Below, piece by piece: positions 53,690-62,970 of a DNA stretch of 64,000 nt. Under the pieces are notes generated by a model. That model was given only the letters and a program-made list of their open reading frames with translations, did not search any database and was not told the DNA's origin. A program made the translations under genes and the position numbers. The DNA comes from Streptomyces sp. CB02959 (GTDB lineage Bacteria > Actinomycetota > Actinomycetes > Streptomycetales > Streptomycetaceae): the NCBI RefSeq assembly GCF_002803155.1, contig NZ_NNBP01000033.1:1-64000 (forward strand), given 5' to 3'. Numbering within the stretch: position 1 is the first letter of the stretch; each line of letters opens with the position of its first letter.

Positions 53690-56371
53690 ATGGTGAGAGA
53701 ACCTGCCGAGGGCCCTCCCGACGGCCCGCCGGAATCCGCAACGTGTCCCCGGGGCAGCGGGGATTCGACAGCCGGCGTGGAGCGCGCCTTCGCCGAGTTG
53801 CTGGCCGAGGTCGTGGGTACCGAACGGGTCCCGGTCGACGGGCATTTCTTCGCCGACCTCGGCGCCGACTCGCTGGTGATGGCGCATTTCTGCGCACGAG
53901 TCAGAAAACGACCGGATCTGCCGCCGGTGTCGATGAAGGACGTCTACCAGCACTCGACCATCCGGAGTCTGGCGGCAGCACTGGCCGAGGCCGCACCCGA
54001 ACATGCCATCGCGGCCGCCCCGGCCGATCCGACGCCGGCCGAAGCGCCGCTCCCCGGGAGTACCGTGCGCTATGTCCTGTGCGGAGCAATGCAGTTGCTG
54101 TTCTTCCTCGGATATTCCTACCTCGTCGCATTCACGACCGCGAGCGGCTATCGGTGGGTCTCCGACGGTTCGGGGCCGAGCGGCGTCTACGGGCGAGCGG
54201 TCCTCTTCGGCGGCGCCGAATTCCTCGGCCTGTGCGCATTCCCGGTGCTGGTCAAATGGCTCCTCATAGGTCGGTGGAGGTCTCGCGAGTTCCCGGCCTG
54301 GGGGGTGGCCTACCTGCGCTTCTGGATCGTCAAGGTGCTGGTGCACGCCAACCCCGCGGTGCTGTTCGTCGGCAGCCCGGTGTACGTGCTCTATCTGCGG
54401 GCCCTCGGCGCGAAGATCGGCAAGCACGTCACGATCCTGTCCCGCACCGTCCCGGTCTGCACCGACCTGCTCACCGTCGGCGCCGGCACGGTGATCCGGA
54501 AGGACGCGTTCTTCCTCTGCTACCGGGCCCATGCCGGAAGGATCCAGACCGGGGCGGTCACCCTCGGTCGGGACGTGTTCGTCGGCGAGCGGACCGTGCT
54601 GGACATCGACACCGCGATGGGGGACGGCGCGCAACTCGGCCACACCTCCGCCCTGCAACGCGGCGAGTCCGTGCCCGGTGGCCGGCGGTGGCACGGTTCT
54701 CCGGCGCAGCCGACCGAGGTGGACTACGTGCGGGTGGCGCCGGCGCGGTGCGGTACCTGGCGACGTGGCGCGTTCGGCGTGCTCGGCCTGGTGAAGGCGT
54801 TCCTCGTCGTCGTGCCGCTGGTCGTCGCCGGCACCGCACTCCTCCTGACCCGGGTACCCGTGACGGGCGGCCAGGAGGACCTCGCCCGGCGGTCCTTCGC
54901 CTCTGCCGCGTTCTACCTCGACGCGCTGGTTCTCTCCCTCGTGGCGTTCTGCGGATTCGTCATCGTGGGGCTGGCCGTGCTCTGCACCGTGCCGCGCCTG
55001 TCGCGCCGGGTGATCAAGCCCGGGACGACCTATCCGCTCTACGGCTTCCATTACGCCGTGCACCGCACCCTCGCGCGGATGACGAACCTCAAGTTCTTCA
55101 TCTGGCTCTTCGGTGACAGCTCCTACATCGTCGGCTACCTGCAGCGTCTGGGGTACGGCCTCTCCCCCGTCGAACAGACCGGCTCGAACTTCGGCATCGG
55201 GCTGCAGCACGACTCCCCCTGCCTGAGCGTCGTCGGCAGCGGCACGATGGTCGCCGACGGCCTCTCGCTGATCAACGCCGAGATCTCCCGCACCTCCTTC
55301 AGCGTCTCCCGCACGGAGATCGGGAAGCGCAACTTCCTCGGCAACTACATCGCCTACCCGGCGCAGGGCCGCACGGGCGAGAACTGCCTGCTGGCGACCA
55401 AGGTGATGGTCCCGCTCGACGGTGAGATCCGGACCGGAGTGGGACTGCTCGGCTCGCCGTGCTTCGAGATCCCGCGGTCGGTGGAGCGCGACACCCGCTT
55501 CGACCACCTGCGCGGCGGCGACGAACTGCGCCGCCGCCTGGCCGCCAAGAACCGCTACAACCTCCGCACCGTGGGCCTGGTCCTGTTCATCCGGTGGGTG
55601 CACCTGTTCGGCGTGACGCTGCTGACCCTGGCGACCGCCACCCGCGACGACGGGCTCGGGAAGCTCCTGGACGCCGGATACCTGGTGTGCGCCCTGGGGT
55701 TCACCGCCGTCTACTACGCGCTGGTGGAGCGGTGCATGACGCGGTTCCGTCCGCTGCGGCCGCAGGTGTGCTCCATCTACGATCCGTACTTCTGGCACCA
55801 CGAGCGCCTGTGGAAGGTGCCCGACATCCACTTCAACGCGTTCAACGGAACGCCGTTCAAGAACGTCCTCTGGCGGCTGCTGGGGGTCCGGCTCGGCCGC
55901 CGGGTCTTCGACGACGGCTGCCACCCCTCCGAGCGCACCCTCACCGCCATCGGTGACGACTGCACCCTGAACGCCGGCAGCCGGATCCAGTGCCACTCTC
56001 AGGAGGACGGCACCTTCAAGTCCGACCGCAGCACCCTCGGCGCGGGCTGCACCCTCGGGGTCGGCGCGCTGGTCCACTACGGCGTGACGATGGGCGACGG
56101 CGCGGTGCTCGCCGCCGACTCCTTCCTCATGAAGGGCGAGGAGGTGCCCCCGCACGCGCGGTGGGCCGGGAACCCGGCCGCCGAGACGCGCGACCGCCGG
56201 CAGCGGACGTACCCCACGGACACCCGCCCCGCACCCGCACCGTCGGCTGTCCGCCGGACGCCGGCACCGCACTCCCCCCGCCACCAGGCCGCACCGGACG
56301 GTCCGGCACCGCATCGCCGCGACCGGCGACCGGTGGCGCCGCGGCACGAACCAGCAGAGGAAGCCCGATGA
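53690..56371 (+). CDS. Pls/PosA-type NRPS terminal protein lacking adenylation domain
   Basis: This 893-residue membrane protein begins with a carrier domain (residues ~28-100) whose phosphopantetheine Ser is in DLGADSLVMAHF. Six hydrophobic segments follow in pairs (near 125-150, 170-195, 365-390, 410-440, 640-665, 675-700). They separate three soluble blocks rich in hexapeptide-like turns (IGKHVTILSRTVPVCTDLLT, VGSGTMVADGLSLINAEISR, LGAGCTLGVGALVHYGVTMG). This is the C-terminal architecture of epsilon-poly-lysine synthetase (Pls) and the TIGR02353-type domain, but without the A domain. AAGGAG precedes ATG 53690. The stop overlaps the next gene (ATGA), so the A-T-TE protein is made in step. 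Confidence 0.85.
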   Translation: MVREPAEGPPDGPPESATCPRGSGDSTAGVERAFAELLAEVVGTERVPVDGHFFADLGADSLVMAHFCARVRKRPDLPPVSMKDVYQHSTIRSLAAALAEAAPEHAIAAAPADPTPAEAPLPGSTVRYVLCGAMQLLFFLGYSYLVAFTTASGYRWVSDGSGPSGVYGRAVLFGGAEFLGLCAFPVLVKWLLIGRWRSREFPAWGVAYLRFWIVKVLVHANPAVLFVGSPVYVLYLRALGAKIGKHVTILSRTVPVCTDLLTVGAGTVIRKDAFFLCYRAHAGRIQTGAVTLGRDVFVGERTVLDIDTAMGDGAQLGHTSALQRGESVPGGRRWHGSPAQPTEVDYVRVAPARCGTWRRGAFGVLGLVKAFLVVVPLVVAGTALLLTRVPVTGGQEDLARRSFASAAFYLDALVLSLVAFCGFVIVGLAVLCTVPRLSRRVIKPGTTYPLYGFHYAVHRTLARMTNLKFFIWLFGDSSYIVGYLQRLGYGLSPVEQTGSNFGIGLQHDSPCLSVVGSGTMVADGLSLINAEISRTSFSVSRTEIGKRNFLGNYIAYPAQGRTGENCLLATKVMVPLDGEIRTGVGLLGSPCFEIPRSVERDTRFDHLRGGDELRRRLAAKNRYNLRTVGLVLFIRWVHLFGVTLLTLATATRDDGLGKLLDAGYLVCALGFTAVYYALVERCMTRFRPLRPQVCSIYDPYFWHHERLWKVPDIHFNAFNGTPFKNVLWRLLGVRLGRRVFDDGCHPSERTLTAIGDDCTLNAGSRIQCHSQEDGTFKSDRSTLGAGCTLGVGALVHYGVTMGDGAVLAADSFLMKGEEVPPHARWAGNPAAETRDRRQRTYPTDTRPAPAPSAVRRTPAPHSPRHQAAPDGPAPHRRDRRPVAPRHEPAEEAR

Positions 56372-59300
56372 ACAAGCCGACGGACGACGACCGCGCGTAC
56401 TGGCGGAAGGCCCTCGCCGACGGAGGACGCACCGCGATCCCGCGATGGGCCACCGCCCCGGCGGCCGGCCTCGCCACACACGAACTGCCGCTCCCCGACA
56501 ACCTGGTGGCGCGCCTGGACCGATGGGCCGAGACCCGTCGCATATCCCTGGACGCGGTCCTGTTGGCCGCGCACGCCGCGGTGCTCGCGGCGCTCTCCGG
56601 AGAGCAGGAGGTGACCACCGGCTACCTCGCCGCCGACGGCGGTCCGGCGCTGCCCTGCCGGGTGTCCACCGCCCCGGGCAGCTGGCAGGGACTGGCCCTG
56701 GAGTCGGCCCGGACGGTGGCCGAGATGCTCGCGCACCGAGATGTCACGGTGGCTGACCTCATCGGCGAACTGGGCCTGCCCGAAGCGCCGTTCGAGACCG
56801 AACTCGACCTGTTCGGTACCGACGGCGAGCCGGCCGCGAGCACGGTGCTGCGGGTGGCGGTGGCGCGACACGGCGGGCGGCGCACCCTGCGGCTGCGGTA
56901 CCGGACCGACGTGCTGGACGCGGAGAGCGCCGCCCGAATAGCCGGCTACCACCTCACCGCGCTGACCCGTTTCGCCGCGGATCCGAACGCCGAACACGGA
57001 CGGCGGAGCCTGCTCTCCGCCGCCGAACGCCGCTTCCAGCTCGACGGGTTGGCCGGGCCCCACCGGGACCTGCCCGACCTGCGGTTCCACGAACTGTTCG
57101 AAGCGCGGGTACGAACCCATCCGGACGCCGTCGCCGCCGTGCACGGCGACCAGCGGTGCACCTACCGGGAACTCAACCGCCGCGCCAATCGATTGGGGCG
57201 CGCCCTGTTGGCCAGGGGGCTGGCCCACGAGGACGTAGTCGCCGTCGTCACCGAACGCAACCTGGACTGGATGGCTGCCGTCCTTGCCGTTTTCAAGGCC
57301 GGCGGCGTCTACCTGCCCATCGAGCCGCACTTCCCGGCCGACCGCATCGCGGCCGTGCTCGCCCGCGCCGCATGCCGCCTGGTCCTGACCGAACCCGGCA
57401 GCACCGCCACCCTCGACCGGGCCCTGGCCGCCCTGCCCGGGGTCCGCACGCTCGGCGTCGACGCCGCCCACGACGGCGCCTACGCGGCGGACGATCTCGG
57501 TGTCCCGGTCGGCCCGGACCAGCTCGCCTACATCTACTTCACCAGCGGCTCCACCGGGGAGCCCAAGGGCGCGATGTGCGAGCACGCCGGATTCCTCAAC
57601 CACCTCCTCGCCAAGATCACCGACCTGGGGATCACCGAGGGCCAGGCAGTCGCCCAGACCGCCCCCCAGTGCTTCGACATCTCCCTCTGGCAACTGGTCT
57701 CCGCCCTCCTGGTCGGCGGACGCACCCATCTGGTCGACCAGCGGGCCGTCCTGGACGTCCCGCGCTTCGTCGACACCCTCGCCGAGGGACGCATCACCGT
57801 CCTCCAGGTCGTACCGTCCTACCTCGAAGCCGTCCTGTCCCACCTGGAGCTGCACCCGCACCCCCTGCCGGACCTGCGGTGCGTCTCGGTCACCGGCGAG
57901 GCGCTGAAGCACGAGCTCGTCCAGCGCTGGTTCGCGGCGCGGCCGGGCGTCAGGCTCGTCAACGCCTACGGGCTGACGGAGACTTCCGACGACACCAACC
58001 ACCACGTCATGGACCGGGCACCCGACGGCGACCGGGTCCCGCTCGGGCGATGCGTGAACAACGTGCGGGTCTACGTCGTGGACGAGCGCCTGGAGCCGGT
58101 GCCGCTGGGCGCCCCCGGCCAGATCGTCTTCTCCGGGGTCTGCGTCGGCCGGGGATACGTCAACGACCCCGAGCGCACCCGGCTGGCCTTCCTCGACGAT
58201 CCGCACCGCCCGGGCCGACGGCTCTACAAAGGTGGCGACTACGGCCGGTGGCTGCCCGGGGGCGCGTTGGAGTTCCTCGGGCGCCGGGACGCCCAGGTGA
58301 AGGTCCGCGGCTTCCGGATCGAGATCGGCGAGATCGAGAACGCCCTGCTGCGCGTACCAGGTATCCGTGACGGTGCCGTCGTGGTCGCCGGGCACGACGA
58401 TCAGGGCAAGCACCTGGTGGCGTTCTACTGCGGCCCGCGGCCCTTGGAGGCGGACTCCCTGCGCGAGCGGTTGGCCGAGTCGCTGCCGCCCTACATGCTG
58501 CCCAGCGCCTTCCACTGGCGGGCGCACCTGCCGCTGACCCCCAACAGCAAGATCGATAAAAAGGCGCTGACCGCTCTCGCCTGCCGACCGGAGGCACCCG
58601 GGGAGGGCCACCGCGCCCCGCGTACGCCCACCGAGCGGCGGCTGGCCCGTGCCTGGGCGGAGGTCCTCGGCATCCGGGAGGACGGGATCGGCCGGCACGA
58701 CCACTTCTTCGACCGGGGCGGCACCTCGCTGTCGGCGGTGAAACTGGCGATCGCCCTGGACCGCACGGTCTCCCTCAAGGACCTCACCCGCCACCCGGTA
58801 CTCGCCGACCTGGCCGAACGGGTCGACGGCCGCCGCGCGCCGGACCACGGACTGCTCCAGACCCTCGCCGAACCGGTGGACGAACCCATCGGTCACCTGG
58901 TGTGCTTCCCCCCGGCAGGGGGCAACGCGGTCACCTTCCGGCCGATGGCCCAAGTACTGCGGACCAGCGGACTGGCCGTCCACGCCGTCGAACTGCCCGG
59001 CCACGACCCGGCCGCCGACCACGAGCCCTTCGCCCCGTTGGACGCCGTCGCCGAGCAGACCGCCGCCGAGATCGTCCGGCGCGGCCTGACCGGGGTCCTG
59101 CTGTGGGGCCACTCCGCGGGCGCCGCGCTCGCCGTGGCCACCGCCCGGCGGCTCCAGGACCGCCGGTGGCCCGTACAACGGGTCTTCCTCGGCGCGCAGT
59201 TGCTCGGCGACGCCACCGAACGACGCGCCGCCGCCGACGCCCTGACCACTCGGAGCGATCCGGAGCTCGCCGAGGAGCCGGGTGCCGACCGCGACCACCC

Positions 59301-59622
59301 CGCCCTCGGCGCACCGGGCTCCCGGCACGCCGCCCACACCGGCGCCGCCTACCGGCACGACTGCGTCGCCGCGCACCACTACTTCGCCGACGCCCTGGAC
59401 CACCCGCCGGCCACGAAGCTGACCGCGCCCCTCACCGTCGTCACCGCCGACGACGACCCGAGCACGGCCGACGCCGCACACTTGCACCGCGACTGGCGGC
59501 TCCTGGCCGAACACGTCGACCTGCACCGGCTCCCCGCCGGCGGCCACTCCTTCCCCCGCACCCGACCGGCCGAGGCGGCACAGACCGTGCTGTCCGCCGT
59601 CCCCCTCCCGACGTCTTCGTGA
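56368..59622 (+). CDS. NRPS module: partial C - A - T - TE
   Basis: This 1084-residue synthetase starts with a half condensation-like region (residues 1-~215, no HHxxxDG). The adenylation domain (about 225-735) has YIYFTSGSTGEPKGAMCEH, QCFDISLWQL, NAYGLTETSDDTNHH, GDYGRWLPGG and the catalytic Lys in NSKIDKKAL. The carrier domain has FFDRGGTSLSAVKL, and the thioesterase has LLWGHSAGAALAVA (catalytic Ser). The pocket residues readable include D235, I236, W239, D330 and D331 by GrsA numbering. The adjacent Dap genes make L-2,3-diaminopropionate the likely substrate. It is coupled to the Pls-like gene by ATGA. Confidence 0.9.
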   Translation: MNKPTDDDRAYWRKALADGGRTAIPRWATAPAAGLATHELPLPDNLVARLDRWAETRRISLDAVLLAAHAAVLAALSGEQEVTTGYLAADGGPALPCRVSTAPGSWQGLALESARTVAEMLAHRDVTVADLIGELGLPEAPFETELDLFGTDGEPAASTVLRVAVARHGGRRTLRLRYRTDVLDAESAARIAGYHLTALTRFAADPNAEHGRRSLLSAAERRFQLDGLAGPHRDLPDLRFHELFEARVRTHPDAVAAVHGDQRCTYRELNRRANRLGRALLARGLAHEDVVAVVTERNLDWMAAVLAVFKAGGVYLPIEPHFPADRIAAVLARAACRLVLTEPGSTATLDRALAALPGVRTLGVDAAHDGAYAADDLGVPVGPDQLAYIYFTSGSTGEPKGAMCEHAGFLNHLLAKITDLGITEGQAVAQTAPQCFDISLWQLVSALLVGGRTHLVDQRAVLDVPRFVDTLAEGRITVLQVVPSYLEAVLSHLELHPHPLPDLRCVSVTGEALKHELVQRWFAARPGVRLVNAYGLTETSDDTNHHVMDRAPDGDRVPLGRCVNNVRVYVVDERLEPVPLGAPGQIVFSGVCVGRGYVNDPERTRLAFLDDPHRPGRRLYKGGDYGRWLPGGALEFLGRRDAQVKVRGFRIEIGEIENALLRVPGIRDGAVVVAGHDDQGKHLVAFYCGPRPLEADSLRERLAESLPPYMLPSAFHWRAHLPLTPNSKIDKKALTALACRPEAPGEGHRAPRTPTERRLARAWAEVLGIREDGIGRHDHFFDRGGTSLSAVKLAIALDRTVSLKDLTRHPVLADLAERVDGRRAPDHGLLQTLAEPVDEPIGHLVCFPPAGGNAVTFRPMAQVLRTSGLAVHAVELPGHDPAADHEPFAPLDAVAEQTAAEIVRRGLTGVLLWGHSAGAALAVATARRLQDRRWPVQRVFLGAQLLGDATERRAAADALTTRSDPELAEEPGADRDHPALGAPGSRHAAHTGAAYRHDCVAAHHYFADALDHPPATKLTAPLTVVTADDDPSTADAAHLHRDWRLLAEHVDLHRLPAGGHSFPRTRPAEAAQTVLSAVPLPTSS

Positions 59623-59705
59623 ACCGCACGGAAGACCTCGGCCGCACCACCCCGTACCCCCCACCCATGGGACAGGACAATGCCCACAACAGGAGAGGCA
59701 CCCCT

Positions 59706-60710
59706 ATGGCATCGCCACCTTCAGTGACCCGGCTCGACGTGGCCCTGCGGCCCGGCCGACCGCCGATGCTGCTGGCCGAATCCCACGGCGACCCGGCAGA
59801 CTGGGCAGCCCGACACCGGGAGGCCCTGCGCGCCGCCCTCGCCGCGCACGGTGCCGTCCTGGTCCGCGGTCTGGGCCTGCGCGACACCGCCGGGACCACA
59901 GCCACCTTCAAGGCCCTGACCACCGATCTGATGGTGGAAACGGAGAGCTTCGCGCCCCGGCAGCGCTACGGAGCGGGCGTGTACTCCTCCTCGAAGTGGC
60001 CCCGGAACCAGCCGATGTGCATGCACCACGAGCTCAGCTACACCCTGGAGTTCCCCGGTCTGATGCTGTTCGCGTGCCTGCGGGCCCCCGCCGACGGTGG
60101 GGCGACCGCGGTGGCCGACGCGACGGCCGTACTGGACGCACTGCCCAGGAGGGTGGTCAAGCGGTTCGAGCGGCAGGGCTGGCTGCTGACCCGTACCTAC
60201 AACGAGGAGATCGGAGCCTCCGTCGCCGAGGCGTTCGGCACCGACGACCGCGAAACCGTCGAGCGGTACTGCCGCGCCAACGCCATCGACGTCCGGTGGC
60301 AGCCCGACGGCACCCTCCACACCCGCCAGCGGCGCAGCGCGGTGGTGCGCCACCCGCTCTCCGGCCGACGCTGCTGGTTCAACCAGATCGCGTTCCTCAA
60401 CGAGTGGACGATCGCCCCGGAGATCCGGGAGTTCCTGGTGGACACCTACGGCGCCGACGGCCTGCCGTTCAACACCCGCTACGGCAACGGCGATCCGATC
60501 GGCGCGGACGTCGTCGAACTGCTGAACTCGGTCTACGAGCACCACACCGCACGAGAACCGTGGCAGGACGGCGACCTGCTGCTCGTGGACAACCTCCGCA
60601 CCGCGCACAGCAGGGAGCCCTTCGAAGGGGCCCGCGAAGTGCTCGTCGCGATGGCCGACCCCATCCGCCTTGCCGACTGCTCTCCCAGCATCGAGGTGAC
60701 TGTCCCGTGA
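59706..60710 (+). CDS. TauD/clavaminate-synthase-like Fe(II)/2-oxoglutarate oxygenase
   Basis: This 334-residue oxygenase of the TauD family has an iron-binding HxE in QPMCMHHELSYTLEFPG and a distal His with an Arg nearby in LLLVDNLRTAHSREPFEGAR. LVRGLGLRDTAG and CWFNQIAFLNEWTI are family-like. It probably hydroxylates a carrier-bound or free amino acid, possibly Dap. GGAGAGG lies before ATG 59706. It follows the NRPS gene by 83 bases, and its stop overlaps the sbnB-like GTG (GTGA). Confidence 0.9.
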   Translation: MASPPSVTRLDVALRPGRPPMLLAESHGDPADWAARHREALRAALAAHGAVLVRGLGLRDTAGTTATFKALTTDLMVETESFAPRQRYGAGVYSSSKWPRNQPMCMHHELSYTLEFPGLMLFACLRAPADGGATAVADATAVLDALPRRVVKRFERQGWLLTRTYNEEIGASVAEAFGTDDRETVERYCRANAIDVRWQPDGTLHTRQRRSAVVRHPLSGRRCWFNQIAFLNEWTIAPEIREFLVDTYGADGLPFNTRYGNGDPIGADVVELLNSVYEHHTAREPWQDGDLLLVDNLRTAHSREPFEGAREVLVAMADPIRLADCSPSIEVTVP

Positions 60711-61777
60711 CGACCCTGCACTCCCCCGTTCCGCAGCCCGCCGGCCCCGCACCGCGCACCGCACCGTCCTTCGCGGTGATCTCCGGGGCCCAGGTCCAGC
60801 ACGCCTTACAGGGACGGGCGCGCGAGATCGTGGACCTGGTCGAGGCCACCTATCGCCTGCACGGCGCCGGTGACTCGGTCAACCCGCCGTCGTACTTCCT
60901 GAGGTTCCCCGACCGGCCGGCCTCCCGCATCATCGCGCTGCCCGCCTCGCTGGGCGGGGCGACCCCGGTGGACGGCCTCAAGTGGATCTCCAGCTTCCCG
61001 ACGAACGTGGCGGGCGGAATCCCGCGGGCCTCCGCGGTGCTGATCCTCAACGACCATGACACCGGGTACCCGTTCGCCTGTCTGGAGAGTTCGATCATCA
61101 GCGCCACCAGGACGGCGGCGTCCGCGGCCCTGGCCGCCGACCGGCTCAGCCGCGGCCGGCCGCGCCCCCGGCGCGTCGGATTCTTCGGCACGGGGCTGAT
61201 CGCGCGCTACATCCACACCTTCCTGGCGGACACCGGCTGGGAGTTCGACCAGATCGGCGTGCACGACCTGTCCGCCGACAGCGCCGCCGGATTCCGCCTG
61301 TACCTGGAGCAGACCGGCGCCACCCGGTCGATCACCGTGCACGACAGTGCCGAGCAGCTGATCCGCACGAGCGATCTGGTCGTCTTCGCCACCGTCGCCG
61401 GACGACCGCACGTCGGCGAGGTGTCGTGGTTCGACCACCACCCGCTGGTGCTGCACATCTCGCTGCGCGACCTCGCCCCCGAGATCGTGCTCGCCTCGAC
61501 CAACATCGTCGACGACATCGAGCACTGCCTGAAGGCCGACACCTCGCCGCACCTGGCCGAACAACGCACCGGACGGCGGGACTTCCTCCTGGGCACACTC
61601 GACGACGTGATGGCGGGGCGAGTGGCTCCGCCCGCGGACCGGACCGTGGTCTTCTCGCCCTTCGGACTCGGAGTGCTGGATCTGGCGGTCGGCAAGTACG
61701 TCTACGACGAGGTGGCCCGCTCCGGCGAACTGCACGTCGTCGACGGCTTCTTCCACGAACTGCGCCGCCATGGCTGA
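60707..61777 (+). CDS. sbnB: 2,3-Diaminopropionate biosynthesis protein SbnB
   Basis: This 356-residue enzyme of the ornithine cyclodeaminase/mu-crystallin family matches SbnB, the NAD-dependent dehydrogenase that oxidatively releases L-Dap from N-(1-amino-1-carboxyethyl)glutamate. Seen are FAVISGAQVQHAL, PVDGLKWISSFPTNVAGGIP, RASAVLILNDHDTGYPFACL, a Rossmann loop RRVGFFGTGLIARYIHTFLA and HISLRDLAPEIVLASTNIVD. The GTG start overlaps the oxygenase stop. It works with the SbnA homologue encoded next. Confidence 0.93.
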   Translation: MTTLHSPVPQPAGPAPRTAPSFAVISGAQVQHALQGRAREIVDLVEATYRLHGAGDSVNPPSYFLRFPDRPASRIIALPASLGGATPVDGLKWISSFPTNVAGGIPRASAVLILNDHDTGYPFACLESSIISATRTAASAALAADRLSRGRPRPRRVGFFGTGLIARYIHTFLADTGWEFDQIGVHDLSADSAAGFRLYLEQTGATRSITVHDSAEQLIRTSDLVVFATVAGRPHVGEVSWFDHHPLVLHISLRDLAPEIVLASTNIVDDIEHCLKADTSPHLAEQRTGRRDFLLGTLDDVMAGRVAPPADRTVVFSPFGLGVLDLAVGKYVYDEVARSGELHVVDGFFHELRRHG

Positions 61778-61813
61778 CCGGCCCGGAGCGGTGCCGCCGA
61801 TGAGGTGGACGTC

Positions 61814-62800
61814 ATGACCGTCATCTCCGTTCCCACGGACTTCAACGCCGAGGATCTCTACGTCGACCTGCGGCCGATCGTGGGGCATGCGCTGTTTCTC
61901 AAGTGCGAGGGCTTCAACTTCGCCGGTTCGATCAAGCTGAAGGCGGCGACCGAGATGGTGGCGGCCGCCGAGTGGAACGGCATCCTCAAACCGGGATCCG
62001 TCCTGGTCGAGTCCTCGTCCGGGAACCTGGGCGTGGCCCTGAGCATCCTCGCCGCCAGCAAGGGCTACGGCTTCCTGTGCGTGACCGATGCCCGCTGCAA
62101 CCTCTCCGCGCGGCGGTTCATGGAGGCGATGGGAGGCCAGGTGCACATCATCGCCGAACCGGCCGCCGAGGGCGGCCTGCTCGGCGCACGGATCGCCCAC
62201 GTCAGGGCGCTGTGCGCCGCCGACGACCGGTACGTGTGGCTCAACCAGTACACCAACGGGGACAATTGGAAGGCCCACTACCGCACCACCGCACCGGCCA
62301 TCGCCCGCCGCTTCCCACGGCTTGACGTGCTGTTCGTCGGGGCGGGCACCACCGGGACCCTGATGGGCTGCGCCCGCTACTTCCGGGAGTTGCACCGGCA
62401 GGTGCGGGTCGTGGCGGTGGACAGCGTCGGCTCGGTGACCTTCGGCGGCGAACCGGGCCGACGGATGATCCCCGGGCTGGGGACGAGCGTGCGCCCGGCG
62501 TTGCTGGACGAGTCCTACGTCGACGATCTGGTCTTCGTCGAGGAGGCGGACACCGTCCGGGCCTGCCACCGCCTGGCCAGGCGCGGATTCCTCTTCGGCG
62601 GGTCCACCGGCACCGTCGTCAGCGGTGCCGTGAAGTGGCTGGCCCGGCACGAGGGCCAGGACCTCACCGCGGTCGCCATCGCCCCGGACCTCGGCGAGCG
62701 CTACCTGGACACCATTTACCAGACCAACTGGCTGCACGCCCTGTACGGCGAGGACGTGCTCGATCCCGACGAACTCGCGGCCGATCTCAGATCGGTCTGA
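61814..62800 (+). CDS. sbnA: 2,3-Diaminopropionate biosynthesis protein SbnA
   Basis: This 328-residue PLP enzyme of the cysteine-synthase fold matches SbnA, which joins O-phospho-L-serine and glutamate. The PLP Lys is in FAGSIKLKAATEM, the phosphate loop in FVGAGTTGTLMGCARYF, and SSSGNLGVALSILAASKGYG is the substrate loop. FGGSTGTVVSGAVKWLARHE closes the active site. ATG 61814 is favoured; an in-frame GTG at 61805 is possible. Together with SbnB it supplies L-Dap. Confidence 0.93.
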   Translation: MTVISVPTDFNAEDLYVDLRPIVGHALFLKCEGFNFAGSIKLKAATEMVAAAEWNGILKPGSVLVESSSGNLGVALSILAASKGYGFLCVTDARCNLSARRFMEAMGGQVHIIAEPAAEGGLLGARIAHVRALCAADDRYVWLNQYTNGDNWKAHYRTTAPAIARRFPRLDVLFVGAGTTGTLMGCARYFRELHRQVRVVAVDSVGSVTFGGEPGRRMIPGLGTSVRPALLDESYVDDLVFVEEADTVRACHRLARRGFLFGGSTGTVVSGAVKWLARHEGQDLTAVAIAPDLGERYLDTIYQTNWLHALYGEDVLDPDELAADLRSV

Positions 62801-62804
62801 GATC
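62783..62804 (+). terminator. Hairpin at the end of the Dap cluster
   Basis: GATCTCAGA (62783-62791) and TCTGAGATC (62796-62804) are exact complements with a TCGG loop. The hairpin overlaps the sbnA stop codon and has no T-tract after it. It probably ends the operon. Confidence 0.65.
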
Positions 62805-62851
62805 CGCCGGAGACCGTTCCGAGGGCCACCGGCGGGCACCCCGCCACCGGC

Positions 62852-62890
62852 GTGGATCCACCCGGGCTCCACCCCTGAGTGGATCCACTC
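62852..62890. promoter_or_regulatory. Twin GTGGATCCAC palindromes
   Basis: GTGGATCCAC is found at 62852-62861. It recurs inside the 14-base palindrome GAGTGGATCCACTC (62877-62890), where the core differs only at its ends. The two sites lie in the 170-base gap before the methyltransferase gene. Two evenly spaced palindromes suggest a cooperative operator. Confidence 0.5.
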
Positions 62891-62970
62891 CACCCGGCCC
62901 CGGTGCGAGGCTGAGGTCGCACGACCCCGTGTCGGGGTACGGGGTCCGGGAACGGCCGGGAGGTGCTGTG

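Noticed and set aside
56077..59664. A 1195-codon minus-strand open frame opposite the NRPS gene
   Set aside because: It mirrors a clear NRPS with all core motifs and shows no domain of its own.
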